Assembly (NCBI GenBank): GCA_002329645.1
Contig: DCTS01000062.1
Coordinates: forward strand, 298-5,834
Source: Lachnoclostridium sp. UBA1434
GTDB lineage: Bacteria > Bacillota > Clostridia > Lachnospirales > Lachnospiraceae
DNA length: 5,537 nt
Direction of reading: 5' to 3'
Both the position numbers and the translations under genes were made by a program. Below are positions 1-5,228 of this stretch, piece by piece; within the stretch, counting starts at the first letter, position 1; each line of letters starts with the position of its first letter. The notes beneath the pieces were generated by a model. It saw only the letters and a list, made by a program, of their open reading frames with translations. It was not told the origin of the DNA and did no database searches.

Positions 1-1
1 C

Positions 2-853
2 GGCTGCAATAATTTCTGCAGCTATTGTATAGTTCCGTATGTCAGGGGAAGGGAAAGAAGCAGAAGCCCTGAGGATATAATTGAAGAAATCAAAGGGCTT
101 GCAGATGACGGGGTGGTTGAGGTAATGCTCCTGGGCCAGAACGTGAATTCCTACGGTAAGACTCTGGACCCTCCAATAACCTTTGCCCGGCTCCTTACGG
201 AGGTGGAGAAGATAGAGGGTATCAGCCGCATCAGGTTTATGACCTCCCATCCGAAGGATTTGTCCCGGGAGCTCATAGATGTGATGGCTGCAAGCAAGAA
301 GATATGCAGACATCTGCATCTGCCTTTGCAGTCGGGAAGTACCAGACTCCTTAAGCTAATGAACCGGAAATACACAAAGGAGGTTTACCTTGATCTTGTG
401 GACAGGATTAAAAAGGCAATCCCGGATATATCCCTGACTACCGATATAATAGTGGGCTTCCCGGGTGAGACGGAGGAGGATTTTCTTGACACCCTTGATG
501 TGGTGAGGAAAGTCGGTTATGACAATGCATTTACCTTCCTGTATTCCAAAAGAACCGGAACACCGGCTGCCGCTATGGAAAACCAGGTTGACGAAGCAAC
601 GGCAGGAGAGCGCTTTGCCAGGCTTCTTGATGAAATAAGGGCTTCCTCCGGCAGGGCTGCAAAAAGGAAGGAAGGCACGGTGCAAAAGGCGCTGGTTGAG
701 GAGATCAACCCTCAGGATTCAAGGCTTTTAACGGGGAGACTTGAGAATAATGTGCTTGTACATTTTCCGGGAGATGCACATTTAATAGGGAATATTGTTG
801 ATGTACATCTTATGGAAAACAAAGGCTTTTATTATATGGGCAAATTATTATAA
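2..853 (+). CDS. miaB: MiaB, tRNA 2-methylthio-N6-isopentenyladenosine synthase (5'-truncated by window edge)
   Basis: A radical-SAM methylthiotransferase that adds the 2-methylthio group to i6A37 in tRNAs reading UNN codons; it is cytosolic and carries two [4Fe-4S] clusters. The frame is open from base 2, so 283 codons plus a TAA stop are present. The N-terminal MTTase domain (roughly the first 150 residues of the family) lies outside the window. The visible part opens on the radical-SAM cluster motif CNNFCSYC (Cys codons at 5, 17 and 26), followed by IVPYVRGRERSR. Next come LLGQNVNSYG, LHLPLQSGS and VGFPGETEEDF, then a C-terminal TRAM-like RNA-binding domain over about the last 65 residues. 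LLGQNVNSYG and the RGRERSR stretch are typical of MiaB and argue against the paralogues RimO (ribosomal S12) and MtaB (t6A). An internal ATG at 113 is not the start, because the cluster motif lies upstream of it in frame. No U-tailed terminator follows, so readthrough towards rny is possible. Confidence 0.96.
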   Translation, partial: GCNNFCSYCIVPYVRGRERSRSPEDIIEEIKGLADDGVVEVMLLGQNVNSYGKTLDPPITFARLLTEVEKIEGISRIRFMTSHPKDLSRELIDVMAASKKICRHLHLPLQSGSTRLLKLMNRKYTKEVYLDLVDRIKKAIPDISLTTDIIVGFPGETEEDFLDTLDVVRKVGYDNAFTFLYSKRTGTPAAAMENQVDEATAGERFARLLDEIRASSGRAAKRKEGTVQKALVEEINPQDSRLLTGRLENNVLVHFPGDAHLIGNIVDVHLMENKGFYYMGKLL

Positions 854-855
854 AA

Positions 856-893
856 ATGCATAAATTGATAATGCATTTTGGCTATTTATGCAT
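856..893. repeat. AT-rich 10-base inverted repeat just after miaB
   Basis: ATGCATAAAT at 856-865 is perfectly inverted as ATTTATGCAT at 884-893. The 18-base loop holds a third ATGCAT (871-876). It begins three bases after the miaB stop, so it could fold at the 3' end of the miaB message. It lacks a GC-rich stem and a T tract, so it is not a convincing intrinsic terminator. It may instead stabilise the 3' end, bind a protein, or be chance in AT-rich DNA. Confidence 0.5.
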
Positions 894-933
894 GGTTATA
901 TGTCATATTTGATAAATTATTCATCACTTATAC

Positions 934-962
934 TTGACATATTAAAAAAGAAAGTATAGAAT
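934..962 (+). promoter_or_regulatory. Sigma-A-type promoter upstream of rny (P1)
   Basis: A perfect -35 hexamer TTGACA (934-939) is followed after exactly 17 bases by TAGAAT (957-962), a 5/6 match to the -10 consensus. Initiation would fall near base 969 and leave an unusually long leader of about 175 bases before the rny GTG. It is the best promoter match in the window. Assignment to rny is by position; no transcription data are available here. Confidence 0.7.
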
Positions 963-985
963 TTATATGTTGTATATTTCTTATA

Positions 986-1013
986 CAAGTGAATTTGTGT
1001 CAAGTGAATCTGT
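986..1013. repeat. 13-base imperfect direct repeat in the rny upstream region
   Basis: CAAGTGAATTTGT (986-998) recurs as CAAGTGAATCTGT (1001-1013), with one mismatch and a 2-base gap, so the repeats start 15 bases apart. The pair lies just downstream of P1 and overlaps the place where a -35 element for the TATAAT at 1031 would sit. That position suits a regulator binding site, but no known operator is recognised. Confidence 0.5.
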
Positions 1014-1030
1014 TTGTACCAGATGTGGTA

Positions 1031-1047
1031 TATAATGACAATATAAT
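1031..1047 (+). promoter_or_regulatory. Possible second rny promoter -10 elements (P2)
   Basis: Two perfect TATAAT hexamers occur at 1031-1036 and 1042-1047. Neither has a good -35 at 16-18 bases: the hexamer 17 bases upstream of the first is ATCTGT (1008-1013), and TTGTAC (1014-1019) is too close to the first and too far from the second. If used, the leader would be about 100 bases. The elements could be chance in AT-rich DNA, or a promoter that needs an activator. Confidence 0.3.
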
Positions 1048-1094
1048 CAGATAAATGAACCACATTGTTAATTACATTATTGCTTAATCACTTG

Positions 1095-1107
1095 CAGCAA
1101 TTTGCTG
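1095..1107. repeat. Small palindrome in the rny leader
   Basis: CAGCAA-T-TTGCTG is a perfect 13-base palindrome. It ends 23 bases before the rny Shine-Dalgarno sequence. In RNA it would form only a short hairpin (4 bp stem, 5-base loop). In DNA it is large enough for a dimeric regulator. Eleven of its bases recur at the aminotransferase promoter (2810-2820). Confidence 0.35.
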
Positions 1108-1130
1108 GTATGTACAATGAAAACTTAATA

Positions 1131-1136
1131 AGGAGG
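1131..1136 (+). promoter_or_regulatory. Ribosome binding site fixing the GTG start of rny
   Basis: AGGAGG lies seven bases before the GTG at 1144, which is ideal spacing. No ATG alternative in this frame gives a full-length RNase Y with its membrane anchor, so this site decides the GTG start. Confidence 0.88.
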
Positions 1137-1143
1137 TGCTCCT

Positions 1144-2691
1144 GTGCTGGATACGATCATAGGGATTGTTGTAACCTTCGTGATAGCGGCTCCTCTTTCT
1201 TGGATTGCTGCGGTTGCTTACCGGAAAAAGGTATACGAAGCCAAGATAGGCACTGCAGAAGAAAAGGCAAGAGAAATCATAGATGAGGCTTTGAAAACAG
1301 CTGAAACTAAGAAGCGAGAGGCCTTGCTCGAAGCAAAGGAAGAGTCTTTAAGAGCCAAGAATGAATTCGAGCGGGAAACCAAAGAACGAAGAGCAGAATT
1401 ACAACGATATGAGAAAAGGGTCCTTTCCAAGGAAGAAACATTGGACAGGAAAACCGAAGCACTGGAAAAGAAGGAAGCAAGACTTTCAATTAAGGAAACG
1501 GAACTTGACAGGTTAAAGCATGAAGTTGAGGAGTTCCATGAAAGACAATTGCAGGAGCTGGAGAAGATATCCGGCTTAACCTCCGAACAAGCTAAGGAAT
1601 ATCTATTGAAGACTGTTGAAGAAGAAGTGAAACACGACACCGCCATGCTTATTAAGGAGCTTGATAGCAAGGCAAGGGAAGAAGCGGATAAAAAGGCTAA
1701 GGATTATGTAGTAACAGCCATCCAAAGATGTGCTGCAGATCATGTAGCTGAGACAACCATTTCGGTTGTACAGCTGCCTAACGATGAAATGAAGGGTAGA
1801 ATCATAGGAAGAGAAGGAAGAAACATCAGGACATTGGAAACATTGACCGGTGTTGACCTTATAATAGATGATACGCCCGAAGCTGTCATTTTATCGGCAT
1901 TTGACCCCATAAGAAGAGAGGTTGCACGAATTGCCCTTGAGAAACTGATTGTGGATGGAAGAATCCATCCTGCCAGAATTGAGGAGATGGTAGAGAAAGC
2001 CCAAAAGGAAGTAGATACGATGATTCGTGAGTCCGGTGAGGCTGCTACTCTTGAAGTGGGAGTACATGGGATTCATCCCGAATTAGTCAAGCTTTTGGGA
2101 AAAATGAGGTTTAGGACAAGTTATGGTCAAAATGCACTGAAGCATTCTATCGAAGTAGCTATTTTATCCGGCCTTCTAGCCGGTGAAATCGGAGCAGATG
2201 TAAGACTTGCAAAGCGTGCCGGATTATTGCATGATATCGGGAAATCGGTGGATCATGAAATGGAAGGCACACATGTTCAGATCGGCGTCGATTTATGCAG
2301 GAAATACAAGGAATCTCCGATTGTTATCAATGCTGTGGAAGCACATCATCAGGATGTGGAATTCCAGTCGATTATTTCCTGCATCGTGCAGGCAGCTGAT
2401 ACTATATCAGCAGCAAGACCCGGTGCAAGGCGTGAAACACTTGAAACATATACAAACAGGCTGAAACAATTAGAAGATATTACCAATAGCTTTAAAGGAG
2501 TGGAAAAGTCATTTGCAATCCAGGCAGGACGAGAGGTTAGGGTTATGGTTATACCCGAGCAGATCAGCGATGCCGATATGGTTTTACTTGCACGTGATTT
2601 GTCTAAGAAGATTGAAAGTGAATTAGAATATCCCGGACAGATCAAGGTTAATGTCATAAGGGAATCCAGAGTTACTGATTATGCGAAATAA
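1144..2691 (+). CDS. rny: Ribonuclease Y, membrane-anchored mRNA-decay endoribonuclease
   Basis: An endoribonuclease that initiates bulk mRNA turnover and processes selected transcripts in Firmicutes; it is anchored to the inner face of the membrane, where it can contact degradosome partners. The predicted protein is 515 residues, close to the usual ~520. In order it shows: an N-terminal hydrophobic membrane segment (about residues 4-24) followed by basic YRKK; a long Lys/Glu/Arg-rich coiled coil (about 30-200); a KH RNA-binding domain with GRIIGREGRNIR at 218-229; and an HD phosphodiesterase domain. The putative metal ligands are H334, the HD pair H363-D364 (in HDIGK), H401/H402 and D419. 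All key motifs are intact. It starts at GTG behind AGGAGG and is followed by a strong terminator, so it is probably monocistronic apart from possible miaB readthrough. Its arginine codons are AGA-rich and include five CGA, which none of the neighbouring genes use. Confidence 0.98.
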   Translation: MLDTIIGIVVTFVIAAPLSWIAAVAYRKKVYEAKIGTAEEKAREIIDEALKTAETKKREALLEAKEESLRAKNEFERETKERRAELQRYEKRVLSKEETLDRKTEALEKKEARLSIKETELDRLKHEVEEFHERQLQELEKISGLTSEQAKEYLLKTVEEEVKHDTAMLIKELDSKAREEADKKAKDYVVTAIQRCAADHVAETTISVVQLPNDEMKGRIIGREGRNIRTLETLTGVDLIIDDTPEAVILSAFDPIRREVARIALEKLIVDGRIHPARIEEMVEKAQKEVDTMIRESGEAATLEVGVHGIHPELVKLLGKMRFRTSYGQNALKHSIEVAILSGLLAGEIGADVRLAKRAGLLHDIGKSVDHEMEGTHVQIGVDLCRKYKESPIVINAVEAHHQDVEFQSIISCIVQAADTISAARPGARRETLETYTNRLKQLEDITNSFKGVEKSFAIQAGREVRVMVIPEQISDADMVLLARDLSKKIESELEYPGQIKVNVIRESRVTDYAK

Positions 2692-2695
2692 AAAT

Positions 2696-2720
2696 GTGCC
2701 GGTTTAAGCCGGCACTTTTT
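2696..2720 (+). terminator. Rho-independent terminator of rny
   Basis: A perfect 7-bp GC-rich stem (GTGCCGG at 2696-2702 with CCGGCAC at 2709-2715) has a 6-base loop and is followed directly by TTTTT at 2716-2720. It begins five bases after the rny stop and should separate rny from the aminotransferase gene. Confidence 0.92.
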
Positions 2721-2807
2721 ATTTGTACAAAATGCATAATAATTCTCTGTGTGGCGGACACATGACAGCCCCAGAAAATATTTTTTTTAATTTTTCAAAA
2801 ATTTTTA

Positions 2808-2836
2808 TTGCAATTTGCTGATACCTATATTACAAT
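2808..2836 (+). promoter_or_regulatory. Likely promoter of the aminotransferase gene
   Basis: TTGCAA (2808-2813; 4/6 to the -35 consensus) is followed after 17 bases by TACAAT (2831-2836; 5/6 to the -10). Long A/T tracts lie immediately upstream (2781-2807), as in an UP-like element. An alternative -10, TATAAT at 2841-2846, has only TTGCTG 20 bases before it. The leader would be about 40 bases. Since a terminator precedes this region, the gene needs its own promoter. Confidence 0.5.
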
Positions 2837-2885
2837 GTTTTATAATTTCCATAACAGGAAAAATTCTAGTTAAGGATGGTGCGAT

Positions 2886-4085
2886 ATGGCATTAACATTA
2901 TCGGAAAAGGCTAAGGCAGTTAAGCCGTCGTCTACACTTGCAATAACGGCTATGGCAAAGGAGCTTGCGTCCAAGGGTATTGATGTAGTTGGATTCGGAG
3001 CAGGAGAGCCTGATTATAATACTCCGGACAATATATGTGAGGCTGCTGTAAAGGCTATACATACGGGCTTTACAAAGTACACACCTGCCGACGGTACCCT
3101 GGAGCTTAAAAAAGCAGTGTGTGACAAATTTCTGAGGGATAATAACATTAAATATGAGCCGAGCCAGATTATAATCAGCAACGGCGGAAAGCATTCCCTC
3201 AGCAACATTTTTTCAGCCATTCTTAACCCTATGGATGAGGTTATAATACCTTCTCCCTACTGGCTCAGCTACCCTGAAATCGTAAGGCTTAACGACGGTG
3301 TGCCTGTGTTTGTCAGGGCAGGCAGGGAACAGGGCTATAAGGTTACGGCAGACCAGCTAAGGAATGCCTGCACATCAAGGACCAAGGCAGTTATTATCAA
3401 TTCACCGAATAACCCGACGGGCATGATGTATACAAAGGCTGAGCTGGAGGCCATTGCAGAGGTTGTAATCGAGAAGGATATATATGTTGTTTCGGATGAA
3501 ATATATGAGAACCTGGTATACGGTGATATCGCCCATGTAAGCATTGCATCCCTTAATGAAGAGATATATAAGCGTACAATAACATGCAACGGGTTATCCA
3601 AGAGCTATTCCATGACGGGATGGAGGATCGGATATACGGGTTCTTCCAGGGAAATAGCAAAGCTCATGGGAAGCGTCCAGAGCCATCAGACCTCGAACCC
3701 TAATTCCATAGCTCAAAAGGCTGCATACGAAGCCCTTACCGGACCACAGGATGCGGTATATACAATGAAGGAAGAATTTAAAAGACGCAGGGATTATATC
3801 TATGACAGGGTATCTGGAATGAAGCATGTTTGTGCGGTGAAGCCCCAGGGCGCATTCTATCTGTTTATTGACGTCGGCAAGGCGCTGGAAATGTCATATA
3901 AGGGTAATAAGGTCGAGAATCTTGCCACCCTTGCAAGGCAGTTGATTGAAGACTTTAACGTAGCCGTAGTACCTTGCGACGATTTCGGTTTCCCTGACCA
4001 TATCCGCCTGTCATATGCAATTTCCCTTCAGCAAATAGAAAAGGGAATGGACAGGATCGAGGCATATCTTGAAACACTTGTATAA
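2886..4085 (+). CDS. aspB: Class I PLP-dependent aminotransferase, AspB-type aspartate aminotransferase
   Basis: A cytosolic fold-type I PLP enzyme, probably moving the amino group between aspartate and 2-oxoglutarate. The protein has 399 residues, normal for the bacterial 1-beta subgroup. Visible motifs are GEPDYNTP (40-47), Y65 (phosphate contact from the partner subunit), GGKHS around K102, W126 (expected to stack on the PLP ring), NSPNNPTG with N176, D204 and Y207 in SDEIYE, the Schiff-base lysine K239 in NGLSKSYSMTGWRIGY, and R374 in IRLSYA for the substrate alpha-carboxylate. No catalytic residue is missing. From family knowledge, the lysine equivalent to K102 in the Thermus enzyme helps recognise acidic side chains, which favours aspartate. 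Some relatives also accept prephenate or aromatic amino acids, so substrate range is inferred. The start is ATG at 2886, with AAGGA nine bases upstream. It is flanked by its own promoter and terminator. Confidence 0.9.
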   Translation: MALTLSEKAKAVKPSSTLAITAMAKELASKGIDVVGFGAGEPDYNTPDNICEAAVKAIHTGFTKYTPADGTLELKKAVCDKFLRDNNIKYEPSQIIISNGGKHSLSNIFSAILNPMDEVIIPSPYWLSYPEIVRLNDGVPVFVRAGREQGYKVTADQLRNACTSRTKAVIINSPNNPTGMMYTKAELEAIAEVVIEKDIYVVSDEIYENLVYGDIAHVSIASLNEEIYKRTITCNGLSKSYSMTGWRIGYTGSSREIAKLMGSVQSHQTSNPNSIAQKAAYEALTGPQDAVYTMKEEFKRRRDYIYDRVSGMKHVCAVKPQGAFYLFIDVGKALEMSYKGNKVENLATLARQLIEDFNVAVVPCDDFGFPDHIRLSYAISLQQIEKGMDRIEAYLETLV

Positions 4086-4094
4086 ATATATAAG

Positions 4095-4120
4095 GAGGGA
4101 TTGAATATCCCTCTTTTTTT
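4095..4120 (+). terminator. Rho-independent terminator of the aminotransferase gene
   Basis: GAGGGA (4095-4100) pairs with TCCCTC (4108-4113) around a 7-base loop. The stem can extend by a G-T and A-T pairs into flanking AAG, and it runs into TTTTTTT (4114-4120). It begins nine bases after the stop codon. Confidence 0.88.
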
Positions 4121-4187
4121 ATGGTTTACTTAGGAATATCTAAAACTGTTTTATTAAAAAAGGATCTATAATAACTACCTAATAGTA

Positions 4188-4230
4188 ATATTCTGTGATA
4201 AAATATACATTAATGATACATGCAGAATAT
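4188..4230 (+). promoter_or_regulatory. Candidate proC promoter/leader with an inverted repeat
   Basis: An extended -10-like TGA-TAAAAT (4196-4204) has no good -35. It lies just inside an 8-base inverted repeat, ATATTCTG (4188-4195) with CAGAATAT (4223-4230). Other TATAAT hexamers occur at 4167-4172 and 4255-4260, again without clear -35 partners. proC follows a strong terminator, so a promoter must lie between 4121 and about 4265, but which element is used cannot be settled by eye. Confidence 0.3.
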
Positions 4231-4271
4231 ACAGGCATAATCTTTGTTATTACCTATAATAATTTATGAAA

Positions 4272-4277
4272 AGAGGA
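4272..4277 (+). promoter_or_regulatory. Ribosome binding site fixing the proC start
   Basis: AGAGGA lies six bases before the ATG at 4284. It selects this codon over the in-frame ATG at 4266, which has no Shine-Dalgarno sequence and would place the ribosome over this site. Confidence 0.75.
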
Positions 4278-4283
4278 AGAAAT

Positions 4284-5081
4284 ATGGCTTTATTCGGTTT
4301 TATCGGAACGGGAAACATGGGATATCCGCTGATGCTTTCTGCAATCAAAGCCTTCGGAAGGAATGAGATTGAGTTCTATGACAAATCCGAGGCCCGCAGA
4401 CAGGCTGTGACTAAGGAGACGGGAATTAATCCTGCAGCAGATAATGAAGCAATGGTTTTAACCTGCAAGTATATATGTCTTGTTGTCAAGCCCCAGTTTA
4501 TTGATGAGGTTTTATTGCAAATAAGCAGACATATCACTAAGGACCATGTTATAATTTCTTTTGCTGCCGGAATATCAACCGAAAGGATAAGACAGGGGCT
4601 TAATGATTCCGCAAGGATTGTCAGGGCAATGCCAAATACGCCTGCAATGGTGGGCAAGGGAATGACCGGTGTAAGCTATGACAAAGGTATTCTTACACAG
4701 GAGGAGGAAAGCGTGCTTGACAGGTTCTTCAACTCCTGCGGCAGATATGAGATCGTAGATGAAAGGCTTATGAATGCTGTGGTATGCGTAAGTGGGAGCT
4801 CTCCGGCTTATGTGTATTCATTCATAGAAGCATTGGCAGACAGTGCGGTAAGCTGCGGCCTTCCAAGGGACAAGGCTTATACCATGGCGGCTCAGGCGGT
4901 TCTGGGAGCTGCGCAAATGGTGCTTGATACAGGGGAGCATCCGGCAAAGCTCAAGGATAATGTATGTTCACCCGGAGGAACTACAATCGCCGCAATCAAG
5001 GCTTTGGAGGAGCATGGCTTCAGGAATGCAATAATGAAAGCCACCGACGCCTGCTATAAGAAAGCAGAAGAGCTGGGATAA
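4284..5081 (+). CDS. proC: Pyrroline-5-carboxylate reductase (last step of proline synthesis)
   Basis: Reduces 1-pyrroline-5-carboxylate to L-proline with NAD(P)H in the cytosol. From the ATG at 4284 the protein has 265 residues, usual for ProC. The N-terminal Rossmann fold carries the dinucleotide loop GFIGTGNMG (5-13), placed as expected only a few residues from the start. VKPQ and MPNTPA (116-121) follow. The C-terminal helical dimerisation and substrate domain shows SGSSPAYVYSFIEAL (170-184) and the family signature region LKDNVCSPGGTTIAAI, with S229-P230-G231-G232-T233-T234. All motifs are intact. An in-frame ATG at 4266 would add MKRGRN, but it lacks a ribosome binding site and the extension overlaps the Shine-Dalgarno sequence. 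It is preceded by its own intergenic region and has no visible terminator before the Nudix gene 147 bases downstream, so some co-transcription is likely. Confidence 0.97.
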   Translation: MALFGFIGTGNMGYPLMLSAIKAFGRNEIEFYDKSEARRQAVTKETGINPAADNEAMVLTCKYICLVVKPQFIDEVLLQISRHITKDHVIISFAAGISTERIRQGLNDSARIVRAMPNTPAMVGKGMTGVSYDKGILTQEEESVLDRFFNSCGRYEIVDERLMNAVVCVSGSSPAYVYSFIEALADSAVSCGLPRDKAYTMAAQAVLGAAQMVLDTGEHPAKLKDNVCSPGGTTIAAIKALEEHGFRNAIMKATDACYKKAEELG

Positions 5082-5105
5082 TATCCTACTGTAAGAAGTA
5101 CGGTA

Positions 5106-5134
5106 TTGCCATAGAGTATAATAATTAAGATATT
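5106..5134 (+). promoter_or_regulatory. Possible promoter of the Nudix gene
   Basis: TTGCCA (5106-5111; 5/6 to the -35) stands 17 bases before GATATT (5129-5134; 4/6 to the -10). A perfect TATAAT lies in the spacer (5117-5122) but has only AGAAGT 17 bases upstream. Either could give the Nudix gene expression independent of proC. The call is weak because the region is AT-rich. Confidence 0.3.
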
Positions 5135-5228
5135 TACCGTTAGAAGACCATCTGGTTGAATAGCATATAAGAAAGCCGATATAGCTTATGTAAGAGAGAG
5201 GGCAGAGATACTGAAAGGAAGTCACCGT

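Noticed and set aside
854..1143. Search for a riboswitch, T-box, tRNA or small RNA gene in the rny upstream region
   Set aside because: No T-box core, tRNA-like fold or known riboswitch consensus could be recognised; only the repeats and promoter elements listed are supported.
1065..1286. A 73-codon + strand open frame overlapping the rny start
   Set aside because: It lies out of frame with the well-supported rny gene, has no ribosome binding site of its own, and its translation is Cys/Arg-rich without any recognisable motif.
1218..1670. A 150-codon minus-strand open frame opposite the rny coiled coil
   Set aside because: Its Ser/Leu/Phe-rich composition is the antisense shadow of Lys/Glu-rich codons, with no ribosome binding site or family resemblance.
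2748..2762. TGTGT-GGCGG-ACACA small hairpin between rny and the aminotransferase
   Set aside because: The stem is only 5 bp and is not followed directly by a T tract (the T run starts at 2781), so it is neither a terminator nor a recognisable riboswitch element.
4092..4101. AAGGAGG followed by TTG, resembling a ribosome binding site and start after the aminotransferase
   Set aside because: The purine run is the left arm of the intrinsic terminator, the TTG is too close, and no meaningful reading frame follows.
4121..4171. A 16-codon ATG open frame after the aminotransferase terminator
   Set aside because: It is very short, has only a T tract upstream and no ribosome binding site; chance is the simplest explanation.
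5082..5228. Possible proC terminator or hairpin (ACGGTA at 5100-5105 with TACCGT at 5135-5140)
   Set aside because: The arms are only 6 bases with a long AT-rich loop and no following T tract, so this is not supported as a terminator.
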